A stretch of 64,000 bases of DNA from Nostoc sp. ATCC 43529. Lineage in GTDB: Bacteria > Cyanobacteriota > Cyanobacteriia > Cyanobacteriales > Nostocaceae. The translations under genes and the position numbers were made by a program. Shown piece after piece: positions 35,164-44,495 of this stretch (the first letter of the stretch is position 1; the number at the start of each line of letters is the position of its first letter). Under the pieces are notes generated by a model. That model was not told the DNA's origin, did no database searches, and saw nothing but the letters and a program-made list of their open reading frames with translations. The stretch lies in NCBI GenBank assembly GCA_003326205.1, contig LWTK01000040.1, positions 1 through 64,000 of the forward strand. Reading direction: 5' to 3'.

Positions 35164-38100
35164 ATGACTGAACAACAGCAGCAAGCGTATCTGAAATTTT
35201 TGATGCAGGTACTAAAAGCAACAGATAAAAGCGAGGGTAATCCACAGGTAGTTTATCCGTTGCTGAAAGAAAATATAAAATATCTTAGTCGCGATTTTGC
35301 AGAATTTTTGCGGCGTTGGGCAACAAATCTACTTACAAGAGTTCAGAAAGATGAGGCGCAATACCGTGCGTTGGTTATTAGCGATTTCAGCGATCTGATT
35401 CGAGAATTCCCCTTGGGTGATAAAGCTAGCAATCTAGAAATTGCCATTGCTGGTTATGAAGCAGTCTTAACTGTATTCACTCACGATACCTCCCCCAGAA
35501 ATTGGGCAGTGACGCAAATTGGTTTAGGAATTGCTTTGTGTCATAGAATACCTAAAGATCAAGATAAAGCACAAAATTTAGAAGATGCGATCGCTGCTTT
35601 CACACTCGCATTGAAAGTATTCACCCGCAACGCTTCCCCCATAGAGTGGGCAAACACACAAATAAATCTGGGGACTGCTTACTTCTACAGAATAGACGGT
35701 GACAAAAAGCAGAATCTAGAAGATGCGATCGCTGCTTTCACCCTTGCGTTAAAAATATTCACCCGCAACGCCCACCCCCAAAAGTGGGCAGAGACACAAA
35801 TAAATCTGGGTAGTGCGTATTTATACAGGCAAATCGGTGACAAAGCACAGAATATAGAAGATGCGATCACTGCTTTTACACTTGCGTTGGAAGTCTTCAC
35901 CTACGACACTTCTCCCATAGATTGGGCAAAAGCCCTAATGAATTTGGGGATTGCTTACTCTGACAGGATACGCGATCGCAAAGAAGAAAATTTGGAGTTA
36001 GCGATCGCTGCTTTGACAGATGCGTTAAAAGTATTCACCCACAATCCGTTCTCGGAAGATTGGGCAAAGACGCAAATGAATCTGGGGAAAGCTTACTTGC
36101 ATACAACGAGGAACAAACCACAGAATTTAGAATTAGCGATCGAAGCTTTCACCGCTGCATTACAAGTTTTTACCCGTGAAGCCTTTTACCAAGAGTGGGC
36201 AATGGCGCAAAATAATCTGGGAAATGCTTACTTTCATAGAAAATGCGGTAACAAAGCAGAGAATATAGAATTGGCGATCGGTGCTTTAACCGCTGCTAGT
36301 GAAGTCAGAACCCGCGACAAATTCCCCCAACAATGGGCAATGACGCAAAATAACCTGGGAAATGCTTACGCTAACAGAATATGCGGTGATAAAGCGGAGA
36401 ATTTTAAACAAGCCATAGCTGCTTACACTCCCGCGTTGGAAGTTTATACCCGCGAGGCCTTCCCCGAAGACCATGCTCGGACATTATTCAACCTGGGTCA
36501 TGTTTACCTAGATGCACAACAATTTACCTCGGCGCACGAAAACCTGAAGTCAGCCATAGAAATAGTGGAGTTTTTACGAGAGGAAATTGTTTCTGGCGAT
36601 GAGACAAAACGCAAACAAGCAGAACAATGGAATCCACTCTACCACTGCATGATAAAAACCTGTCTGGAACTAGGCAACATCGCTGAAGCAATAGAATACA
36701 TTGAACGTAGCAAAACTCGTACCTTAGTTGAACTTATCTTTGAGCGAGACTTGAAAACCATCTTTCCCTCAGAAGATGCTACTACACTAGAACAACTTCG
36801 AGTTGAAATTGCTAGCGGTCAAAATCAACTCCAGAATCGTACAGCCGAAAATCCAGAAGTCTTGGTGCAACGTCTCCAGAAGTTACGACAGCAGCGTAAC
36901 GACTTGCAAAACCAGTACCTATCAGTTGGTTATGATTTCGACTTGGGCAAATTCCAAAAAACTTTGGATGAGGATACTGCGATCGTTGAGTGGTACATTA
37001 CCACCACAAGCGATACAGCTTTTGAAACATTTATTATCACCCAGAATAGTCTTCAACGCTTGGAAATATCTAATGAAGCCAATGTCAGAAAAGCTTTCCT
37101 AAATTGGTTTAAAGAGTATCTAAAAGGGTATAGTGAGGCAAAAAATAACTGGAAAAATAGTCTCCCCTCTTTTCTTTGTCGTCTTGCTGAAATTTTGCAT
37201 GTAGAACACATTCTCAAGCTAGTACCAGAAAATTGTTCGCGTCTGATTCTGATTCCCCATACAGGACTGCATCTAGTTCCTCTACATGCACTTCCTTTAG
37301 CTAACGGTGATTTCTTATGCGATCGCTTCTCCAAAAATGTCAGTTATGCACCGAGTTGCCAGTTATTACAACAGTTACAACCATTGCAAAATCTTGAATT
37401 TCAACGCTTGTTTGCTGTGCAAACTCCGACTGAAGATTTGTATGAAAAAGATTTAGGAGCTATTGCAGCTATTAAAGAACAGTTTAACAATGCTTACATT
37501 TTGAAGAAAGCGAAAGCCACAAAATCAAAAATTTGCGGCAATGAAGAACTACTCAAGGCTAACTGTGCCTTTTTCTTTTGTCACGGTTACTTTAATTTTT
37601 ATTCTCCTCTAGATTCTGGGTTACTACTAGCAGATTGTTTTGTATCTCCAGAGTTAGCACGAGAAAATCCTAAACAATATATACTGATATCTCAGGATAA
37701 AGCGGTAGATTTAAGCAAATGCCTAACCTTAGTAGATATCATTACCCACTTGAAGTTAGAAAAATGTCGCTTAGTTACTCTTTCTGCTTGTGAAACTGGT
37801 TTAACAGATTTGAACAGTGTTAGTGATGAGTACATTGGTTTACCTTATGGTTTTCTGTTAGCTGGTAGTACCAATGTAGTTAGTAGTCTCTGGAATGTTA
37901 GCGCCGATGCTACTGCTTTATTGATGATTAAATTTTTTGAAGAATTAGAGCATCAAAGTAATATTGCAATAGCTTTGAATACAGCTCAACATTGGTTGCG
38001 AAATACGTCGTTACAAGAATTTAGAGCTTGGCTAAAAAAATCTAACTTGAACGATGCTTGGCAATCTGAACTAGATGAAGGATTCAGGCAAAGAGAACAG

Positions 38101-38178
38101 CAGGAAGGAGCCACAACCAAAATATTTGAATCACCTTATTACTGGTCAGCTTTTTGTGCAATAGGAAAAGGAGTGTAG
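35164..38178 (+). CDS. TPR-CHAT protein (caspase-like peptidase)
   Basis: A 1004-residue protein. From residue about 75 to 470, eight TPR-like units of about 50 residues repeat a theme (AIAAFTLALKVFTRNASPIEWANTQINLG). A helical linker (FLREEIVSGDETKR, YIERSKTRTLVELI) joins to the C-terminal CHAT domain (about 730-1000). The caspase-like dyad is present: H807 in FCHGYF and C876 in LSACETG, followed by GFLLAGSTNVVSSLWNVS. CHAT domains are caspase-family proteases; TPR arms act as sensors in conflict systems such as Craspase-type and separase-like proteins. The next gene starts 3 bases after the stop. Target unknown. Confidence 0.92.
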   Translation: MTEQQQQAYLKFLMQVLKATDKSEGNPQVVYPLLKENIKYLSRDFAEFLRRWATNLLTRVQKDEAQYRALVISDFSDLIREFPLGDKASNLEIAIAGYEAVLTVFTHDTSPRNWAVTQIGLGIALCHRIPKDQDKAQNLEDAIAAFTLALKVFTRNASPIEWANTQINLGTAYFYRIDGDKKQNLEDAIAAFTLALKIFTRNAHPQKWAETQINLGSAYLYRQIGDKAQNIEDAITAFTLALEVFTYDTSPIDWAKALMNLGIAYSDRIRDRKEENLELAIAALTDALKVFTHNPFSEDWAKTQMNLGKAYLHTTRNKPQNLELAIEAFTAALQVFTREAFYQEWAMAQNNLGNAYFHRKCGNKAENIELAIGALTAASEVRTRDKFPQQWAMTQNNLGNAYANRICGDKAENFKQAIAAYTPALEVYTREAFPEDHARTLFNLGHVYLDAQQFTSAHENLKSAIEIVEFLREEIVSGDETKRKQAEQWNPLYHCMIKTCLELGNIAEAIEYIERSKTRTLVELIFERDLKTIFPSEDATTLEQLRVEIASGQNQLQNRTAENPEVLVQRLQKLRQQRNDLQNQYLSVGYDFDLGKFQKTLDEDTAIVEWYITTTSDTAFETFIITQNSLQRLEISNEANVRKAFLNWFKEYLKGYSEAKNNWKNSLPSFLCRLAEILHVEHILKLVPENCSRLILIPHTGLHLVPLHALPLANGDFLCDRFSKNVSYAPSCQLLQQLQPLQNLEFQRLFAVQTPTEDLYEKDLGAIAAIKEQFNNAYILKKAKATKSKICGNEELLKANCAFFFCHGYFNFYSPLDSGLLLADCFVSPELARENPKQYILISQDKAVDLSKCLTLVDIITHLKLEKCRLVTLSACETGLTDLNSVSDEYIGLPYGFLLAGSTNVVSSLWNVSADATALLMIKFFEELEHQSNIAIALNTAQHWLRNTSLQEFRAWLKKSNLNDAWQSELDEGFRQREQQEGATTKIFESPYYWSAFCAIGKGV

Positions 38179-38181
38179 AAA

Positions 38182-38559
38182 ATGTCTGTTTATGAAAGAT
38201 CAATCAAAGCTTTTATTCAAGTAATTGAAACAAAACCGTCTTTATTTTATCCTGAAGACCGGATTTCTTTACATGAACTAGTCAGTGACAGTGGTTTCCC
38301 AAAAGATGTAGAGGAAATATATGAAGAAATCGAAAAGTGGATCAAAGCAGAAAAACGTAATCAAATTCGAGAAGCTTTTAAGACTGAAAGGGAAAAGCTA
38401 GATTCTTCATTCTCTTTTTCAGGACAAGATTTGGGGCTTGGTGGTGCTAAATCGTCAACGGGAACTAGGGAAACTAGTCCAGCTGTTCGGGAACTCCTAA
38501 TAGACAGTACTAAAAAATTGTCCTCATCTGATGGCACAAAATCTAACCAAAAACCGTGA
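38182..38559 (+). CDS. Small protein coupled to the CHAT gene
   Basis: 125 residues, start 3 bases after the CHAT stop with GGAAAAGGAG in the end of that gene, so coupled translation is likely. Residues 1-75 are helical (MSVYERSIKAFIQVIE, FPKDVEEIYEEIEKWI), resembling a small adaptor or effector-associated domain. Residues 80-125 are Ser/Thr/Gly-rich and disordered. I do not recognise the family. Because of the tight spacing it is probably a partner, regulator or substrate of the CHAT protein. Confidence 0.7.
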   Translation: MSVYERSIKAFIQVIETKPSLFYPEDRISLHELVSDSGFPKDVEEIYEEIEKWIKAEKRNQIREAFKTEREKLDSSFSFSGQDLGLGGAKSSTGTRETSPAVRELLIDSTKKLSSSDGTKSNQKP

Positions 38560-38829
38560 GCTATAGATCCTATTTGATTCGTGAGAATTTTTGTGTTGAC
38601 TGTCCTTTGTTCTTAGTTTTGTCTCACAAATGATTTAGGATTGCTATAGCTCTCTGAGTTCTTAAATAAATCTAGTAAAACTCCAAGAAATAAATTACTA
38701 CCACTTGTGAGATAAGCTCTCTAGTTTGATCAGTTGACAGGAGGGACAAGACGCCTATCTACAAGAAATCTTGGAGTATTTTATTTCTTGGAAGTCCCTA
38801 ACTAAGTCCTCCAAATTTAATTAAAGAGC
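38560..38829. repeat. Intergenic inverted repeat
   Basis: ACTCCAAGAAATAAA (38680-38694) is mirrored by TTTATTTCTTGGA (38781-38793), about 120 bases end to end. The right arm is the dispersed module also at 16411 and 25321. Confidence 0.55.
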
Positions 38830-40332
38830 GTGAAAAATTTTAGCCTCAGCCTCTATGCTTTTCATCTGCGCCATACTCTTACTGATGGCGCTAGTAAAGT
38901 TGACGAAAATGCCAATCTATTATGGGAAAATTTAGCACAATTAGGTAAAAATTCGCTTTGCTTTCCGGGGTTAAAAGATTTACGTTCAAATTTAGTTTGC
39001 TATGAATATGAAAAGAATGAGTACGTGTACAAACCCAAGCCTGAAGAAGGAAGGCTAACTCAATGGTTATCTGATGTTGGAGAGTTAGATTTAGGGATCA
39101 TACCAACATTAGGAGGGTTCAAAATTAACGCAAAGCTTCAGCCGTTCTTATTTAAGAATACCTACATAGCCGATCTAAGTCTTTTGCCGGAACCACGAAA
39201 TATTTCCATTAATGTACAGCAACTTCAATATTTTAAACCAAGCTGTCTACTACCTTCTAAAATTCAAGGATCTTTGGGACAAACTTTATTGATTTATGGA
39301 GAAGTAGAACCATATAAAAACTGTGAGGCGCTGGCTAAAGAATTTAGTTCAGCTTTAGTTGAAGGTACAAATTTAAAACCTGTGCTAACGAATCAAGGAA
39401 AACTATTTGGTAGTTTTTTATTTGAATACCAAGCACCTGACCCTGATGAACCAGATAACCCCGCTAAACAATGTCATATTTTAATAGTTCTGAATAATAG
39501 CTATTCGCCAACAGTAGAACTTTTTGGTAAAGCATATGACTGGTTAACAAACTTATTTTGTAGTTACCATAAAATTCTCTTTGAATATCATAAAGCTGAA
39601 CAACGCTACCAAGAAGCAATAGAAGTTTACAGTTATTTAGAAAACACGATACAAAAATTTAATGGATTGGCAAAGGAATCTAAAAATAGATTACCGGAAT
39701 TAAAGAAGTTACTGGCAGAAATACCTCAAAAAAGCCTTGATTACACCAGATGCTTACAAGATTTAGAAACGGATTACACAACAATTAGTACTAATATTAC
39801 TAACTATAAAATTTGCTTAGATAATATTACAGCTATAGGAAGCGCAAATAATACCCAACCTTGGCAAGATTTTTTGAGCAAAATTGGCTTAGATAAAATT
39901 ATAGCTATTGATGAGGCAAACAGTCCCCAATGTTGGCGAGATTTTCTGAACAAAGACTGTAAAAAATATCAAGAACAAATACAAATAAATATTAAATATC
40001 TTGTTCCAGGTCAAGAAATATTTAGGCAGACGGTTGAGACTATCCGAGGTGTTGTAGAAATACAACAAGCAGAAAGCGATCGCTCTTTAGAACGTACCAT
40101 CCAAGTACTAGGGGTAGGCTTTGGTGGCGGTGCAATTATTTCTGGTATAGCTACCGAACACATCAAAGAAGTCAATATACCCTTAATACATATATATATC
40201 AAAAATCCAGTTTCTGCATCCATATTTTGGAGTGCTGTTGCTACCTTGGGGTTTACCATGTTCGCTTTGCTGGTAACTGAACGCAAGTGGTTTTGGTTGA
40301 AACAAATAGTTCGGTATTTTAGAAAGAAATAA
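38830..40332 (+). CDS. Unrecognised protein with coiled coil and C-terminal membrane helices
   Basis: 500 residues from GTG 38830. Residues 1-245 form an alpha/beta domain of unknown type (ends TVELFGKAYDWLTNLF). Residues about 250-420 are long helices (coiled-coil pattern) holding a tandem duplication of about 24 residues (ITAIGSANNTQPWQDFL / IIAIDEANSPQCWRDFL). Near the end are a glycine-rich hydrophobic segment (about 428-445, LGVGFGGGAIISGIA) and a clear membrane helix (about 466-487). The soluble-helical-then-membrane layout recalls CorA-like or membrane-disrupting effectors. It lies 270 bases after the CHAT pair, same strand. Function unknown; link with CHAT is inferred. Confidence 0.7.
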   Translation: MKNFSLSLYAFHLRHTLTDGASKVDENANLLWENLAQLGKNSLCFPGLKDLRSNLVCYEYEKNEYVYKPKPEEGRLTQWLSDVGELDLGIIPTLGGFKINAKLQPFLFKNTYIADLSLLPEPRNISINVQQLQYFKPSCLLPSKIQGSLGQTLLIYGEVEPYKNCEALAKEFSSALVEGTNLKPVLTNQGKLFGSFLFEYQAPDPDEPDNPAKQCHILIVLNNSYSPTVELFGKAYDWLTNLFCSYHKILFEYHKAEQRYQEAIEVYSYLENTIQKFNGLAKESKNRLPELKKLLAEIPQKSLDYTRCLQDLETDYTTISTNITNYKICLDNITAIGSANNTQPWQDFLSKIGLDKIIAIDEANSPQCWRDFLNKDCKKYQEQIQINIKYLVPGQEIFRQTVETIRGVVEIQQAESDRSLERTIQVLGVGFGGGAIISGIATEHIKEVNIPLIHIYIKNPVSASIFWSAVATLGFTMFALLVTERKWFWLKQIVRYFRKK

Positions 40333-40427
40333 AAAATAATCTTATTGGCTAAATAACGCGATCGCCAAATTCTCATTCTTGACGATCTCAAATCCAAATA
40401 AATTACAATAAGACTTATTTTATTACT

Positions 40428-41441
40428 CTATTCCCCATAGCTACGGCCAGTCACCTTACCTCGAAAAACAATGTACTGGTAAAGGTTATAAAACAGCATT
40501 ACGGGGATGAGAAAGCCAATAAAAATGATCATAATTACCAATGAACTAGGGTCGGCAGCTGCTTCATAAATAGTAATTTTATTAGGAATGATGTACGGAA
40601 AGACAATTAATCCCAAGCCCATGAAGGACAATACAAACAGCAGAATAGTCCAGACAAAAGGCGCTCTTTCTTGTTTGCGATCGATACTCTTCAACAGTTG
40701 CCAAATCAACCAAACTCCCAATAATGGAATAACTGCAAAGATATAAACTAAAGGTTGCTGAAACAACCGCGATCGGGCATTTTCATAAATTATCGGAGTT
40801 GTAATTGTAATGAAAATTGCACCAATTAAAGTTGTCCAAGCTGCAATTTTGGCAGTTTTGTAATGAGTTTCCTGCAATTCTCCTGTAGTTTTCCAAATTA
40901 GATAAGTTGAACCAATTAACACATATCCTTGAATTAAAGTTAAAGCTACCAGCACCGATGGAATATTTAACCAGTCCCAAGTTGTACCAATAAAGTGTCC
41001 TGTATCATCAACAGGAATGCCTGCCAGCACAGCACCAAGGGCAAATCCTTGACCGAGTGCAGCAGCAAAACTCCCAGCACCAAAAGCAAAATTCCAAAAC
41101 AATTTGCGGTTTGCTAATTCACGAAATTCAAACGCCACACCACGAAAGATAAACCCAAATACCATTAAGAAAATCGGAATATATAAAGCGTTCAAAATTG
41201 TGCTGTAAGCTAAAGGGAATGCACCAAAAAGACCTCCTGCCATTAGAACTAGCCAAGTTTCATTAGCATCCCAAATATTGCTTAAACTAGTCATCAAAAT
41301 ACTTCGGCGTTCTTCATCTGAGGAAGTAAGAGATAATATTCCCACCCCTAAATCAAATCCATCTAGCATTACATAAAGGAATAGAAAAAGAGCTAAAATT
41401 ACAAACCATACTTGCGGCAGAAAATACTCTAGCGTTTCCAT
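40428..41441 (-). CDS. cydB: Cytochrome bd oxidase subunit II
   Basis: 337 residues from METLEYFLPQVWF. The frame is open 40 codons further upstream, but those are Pro-rich and read from intergenic repeats, so that start is rejected. About nine membrane helices. Family patterns include LDGFDLGVGIL, WDANETWLVLMAGGLFGAFP, FIFRGVAFEFR and PFVWTILLF. Together with CydA it forms the quinol oxidase that reduces oxygen to water without pumping protons. It lies 130 bases after cydA on the same strand. Confidence 0.93.
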   Translation of the reverse strand: METLEYFLPQVWFVILALFLFLYVMLDGFDLGVGILSLTSSDEERRSILMTSLSNIWDANETWLVLMAGGLFGAFPLAYSTILNALYIPIFLMVFGFIFRGVAFEFRELANRKLFWNFAFGAGSFAAALGQGFALGAVLAGIPVDDTGHFIGTTWDWLNIPSVLVALTLIQGYVLIGSTYLIWKTTGELQETHYKTAKIAAWTTLIGAIFITITTPIIYENARSRLFQQPLVYIFAVIPLLGVWLIWQLLKSIDRKQERAPFVWTILLFVLSFMGLGLIVFPYIIPNKITIYEAAADPSSLVIMIIFIGFLIPVMLFYNLYQYIVFRGKVTGRSYGE

Positions 41442-41571
41442 AGATTCTTGTTGACTGTTGACTGTTGACTGGGCATTGGGCATTGGCCAAATAGGGCAAG
41501 CAGCAGGTGTGGGAGGAAGGGGAAGAGAAGGAAGCATAAATTCTTTTTCCACACTCCCCATCTCCCCATTT

Positions 41572-43017
41572 TCACTGCTGTGCTTCTACAGGGCGTTCAT
41601 CTGGAACAAACTCACCAGGAGTAGTATCTACTGCGGGTTTTGTGATTTCTGTACCTGGAATTGGTAAGTCGAGGTTTGGGCCTCTGCGGAGAATGCGGCT
41701 ACCGAAGTACAAAACTGCGATAAATAAAAGGCTGTAGACTGTGGCAAAGCCAGTTAGTGAAATTAAGACATTACTTGCAGGTAGACGAGAAGCCGCATCA
41801 ACTGTGCGAATTTGCCCGTACAGCGTCCACGGTTGTCTTCCAACGCAGCGCACAATCCAGCCTGATTCTACGGCAATGTATCCTAAAGGAGCTGCCAATA
41901 TCCAAGCCCGCATTAACCAACGCTGTTGAGTAATGTTTTCTGCTGAGAGTTTACCGCGTAACCATTGCAGAGTACTTAATAACATTAATCCAGCGAAGAA
42001 AAACCCAATGGCAATCATTGTGCGGAAAGCGTAGTAAATCAAACCTACTAAATGAGGACGATCCTCACTTTTCCACTCTTTCAAGCCGCGTAGTGGTTCG
42101 GAAAGATTCTTTTTGAATTCGAGAATGTATCCTAGTGCATTGGGAACAGTGATTTCCCAATCATTTTTCTGGGCTTTTTCATTAGGTATCGCCACAAGAC
42201 TCCAATCTGCTGGCTGTCCCGCAGGTGAAGATTCCCATTGTGCTTCCATTGCTGCGAGTTTTGTGGGCTGATAATGATAGACTTGTTCGCCGCTCAAATG
42301 GCCGATGTATATTTGTAATGGTGCAACTGCGATCGCAGCTGCTAAAGCAATCTTCAATGACTGCGAAAAGAAACCAGCATGACGTTGTTTGAGAATATAC
42401 CAAGCACTAATTCCACCAATCACAAATAGCGAAGTTTCTAGTGTGGCAAAGAACATATGCAGCACACTATTAAGCATGAAGGGATTTAAAATTGCTTGAA
42501 AATAATCATGGACAATAAACTTACCATTAATTAATTCCCCTCCCGCCGGAGTTTGCATCCAAGAATTTGCTGTCAAAATCCATACGGTTGAGAGGTTAGC
42601 ACCAACGGCAACTAAAATTGTTGAAAGATAGTGAATAGCGGGATTAACGCGTTCCCAGCCGAATAACATAATACCTAAAAAAGCAGCTTCTAGCATGAAT
42701 GCCCAGGAAGCTTCAAAGCCGATAACACTACCAAAAAAATTGCCCGCTGCTTCCGAAAATGGTGCCCAATTCGTGCCAAACTGGAATTCCATCGGGATAC
42801 CCGTTGCAACACCAATCCCAAAATTCAAGAGATAGAACTTAGACCAAAAGCGGGCATGGAGATAGTAGTCTGGATTACGAGTCTTGAGCCATAGTCCCTC
42901 GACGATAACCAGATAAATTCCCATCCCTGTAGTCAAAACAGGCCAAAGCATATGGAATATCGCAGTCAGCGCAAATTGCATCCGTGATAACACTACGGAA
43001 TCCGATAAAAATTCCAT
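41572..43017 (-). CDS. cydA: Cytochrome bd oxidase subunit I
   Basis: 481 residues with about nine membrane helices. MQFALTAIFHMLWP holds the high-spin heme ligand histidine (H22 here). LHMFFATLETSLFVIGG holds the low-spin heme histidine. GRQPWTLYGQIRT is the conserved post-Q-loop motif. The quinol-binding loop is short, as in the cyanide-insensitive (CioA-like) group. Cyanobacterial bd oxidases sit in thylakoid or plasma membranes and drain excess electrons. Start ATG 43017 is preceded on its strand by GAGGAATAC. First gene of a cydAB operon. Confidence 0.94.
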   Translation of the reverse strand: MEFLSDSVVLSRMQFALTAIFHMLWPVLTTGMGIYLVIVEGLWLKTRNPDYYLHARFWSKFYLLNFGIGVATGIPMEFQFGTNWAPFSEAAGNFFGSVIGFEASWAFMLEAAFLGIMLFGWERVNPAIHYLSTILVAVGANLSTVWILTANSWMQTPAGGELINGKFIVHDYFQAILNPFMLNSVLHMFFATLETSLFVIGGISAWYILKQRHAGFFSQSLKIALAAAIAVAPLQIYIGHLSGEQVYHYQPTKLAAMEAQWESSPAGQPADWSLVAIPNEKAQKNDWEITVPNALGYILEFKKNLSEPLRGLKEWKSEDRPHLVGLIYYAFRTMIAIGFFFAGLMLLSTLQWLRGKLSAENITQQRWLMRAWILAAPLGYIAVESGWIVRCVGRQPWTLYGQIRTVDAASRLPASNVLISLTGFATVYSLLFIAVLYFGSRILRRGPNLDLPIPGTEITKPAVDTTPGEFVPDERPVEAQQ

Positions 43018-43541
43018 GCTTGTATTCCTCTATTGAAATTCCCTGTATTTGTTCGTCTTAGCCCACATTCAATAGCCAAAAATCATTTTGACATGGAGAT
43101 TATCAAGCCATGCTATTTTAATTGTTAACTATTGAATATTGATTGTTGAGAATTATTAAAAGATATATTATTACATCATAGTGAAAATAAATCTACCATT
43201 GGGAATGGTTAAAAAGTTTGCATTATATATATTTGTGAATTTTATTTTTGCGTTATTGTAGTGGGACTCGCTATTTTCAAAAGCTTGATTTTGATGGTGA
43301 GCGATCGCGAGTATCAATCTGTATTTTTTCACTAAACTTTATTCAATCAAAAAAACATCTCTCTCTAGATAGGGAAGGTATTTTAATTGTGAGCCAATTC
43401 CTCATCTGTGTCAAAAGACGGGATGTCAAACTACACGGGTAGGGGCGAACGGCCGTTCGCCCTTACAATAGTCTGTACCTCATAAACTCCAAATCTGCTG
43501 TAAGAGTTTGAGAGGTTTTTTGCGTAAGTCCTAAAAACTAA
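43018..43541. other. Intergenic region with palindromic repeat and MITE end
   Basis: The cydA promoter should be here. Palindrome GTAGGGGCGAACGG and its complement with one mismatch lie at 43439-43466. TTTTTTGCGTAAGTCCT (43516-43532) matches the right terminal repeat of the 214 bp element at 55518. No gene was seen. Confidence 0.55.
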
Positions 43542-44363
43542 TCAAGAGGTTTCCTCTAATGGGAAAATATCACCGCGCAAGTAGGAATCAAAGTGTTTTT
43601 TAAAGTACTGAATACTTGTCATATTCGGTTCATCACTTTCTGTCGGTGTGAATTCATAAATTGGTACTTTTTCTCTCACTAGTTTGACCAATTTAGGATC
43701 GAGTTTATCAAAAGCATCTACTCTGAATATTGTAGTTTCAAATCTTAATTTGGCTGGATGAGCATATCCTAATTTCATCCAAGGCATCCAAGGACAATCT
43801 CGTGCCCATTTAGCAGGAGGAACTTCAGTGACATCGGGGCGGCACGCATTTGATATAAAATATTCAACTCCCTTAAACTTTTCTCCAGGGCAATAATCCA
43901 AGTATTTACTATCCCCTGCTAAGGGATGCGGATATTCTAAAGGAATTTCCATTACAGAAGTAAGATATGGCTTTCCTTTAGGGATGATAAATTTCTTGGG
44001 TTTGACTGAGCCTTGGACAATTCTGTTAGCTATATGTACTACTGGTACTGGTTGACTTCCTGTTGGCGATCGCCAAAAATGTAGAATGTCTTGAGTATTT
44101 GGGTCACAAAACAGACCTAATTCTCTATTGATGCGATATCCGACTTCACCATACTCGGAATCAGGTTTGAGAAAGACTTTTGTTGCATTCATCCCAATAA
44201 TAGAGAACAATTTTTCTTTTGGTTTCTCTGGTGTCTCTTGCCACCAAATTTCTCCAGACCAATTGTAATAAAGCTGTAATCCATGATTTTTTCTGTAAAA
44301 ATCAAGATTATTAAGTTCGTAATCATCTAAATAATCACTCATATCGATTTTGTCATTTGTCAT
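43542..44363 (-). CDS. DUF1838-family protein
   Basis: 273 residues, soluble, no signal peptide. The pattern WSGEIWWQETPEKPKEKLFSIIGMN, then FCDPNTQDILHFWRSPTGSQPVPVVHIAN, fits the DUF1838 family, whose function is unknown. The C-terminal part contains PAKWARDCPWMPWMKLGYAHPAKLRF. The first ATG is used; a second Met at residue 8 is possible. Just upstream are three TCATTGG heptad repeats, which separate it from the divergent CpeY-like gene. It is rich in aromatic residues. Confidence 0.7.
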   Translation of the reverse strand: MTNDKIDMSDYLDDYELNNLDFYRKNHGLQLYYNWSGEIWWQETPEKPKEKLFSIIGMNATKVFLKPDSEYGEVGYRINRELGLFCDPNTQDILHFWRSPTGSQPVPVVHIANRIVQGSVKPKKFIIPKGKPYLTSVMEIPLEYPHPLAGDSKYLDYCPGEKFKGVEYFISNACRPDVTEVPPAKWARDCPWMPWMKLGYAHPAKLRFETTIFRVDAFDKLDPKLVKLVREKVPIYEFTPTESDEPNMTSIQYFKKHFDSYLRGDIFPLEETS

Positions 44364-44495
44364 TGGTCATTGGTCATTAGTTATTCTCTGCGTCCCCGCG
44401 TCCCCGCGTCTCCCTCATCTCCCTGCATCTCCCTGTGTCCCCACTCCCTAGTACGATGGTAAACGTGATAATTCTTCTCAGCAATTAACAAATCA

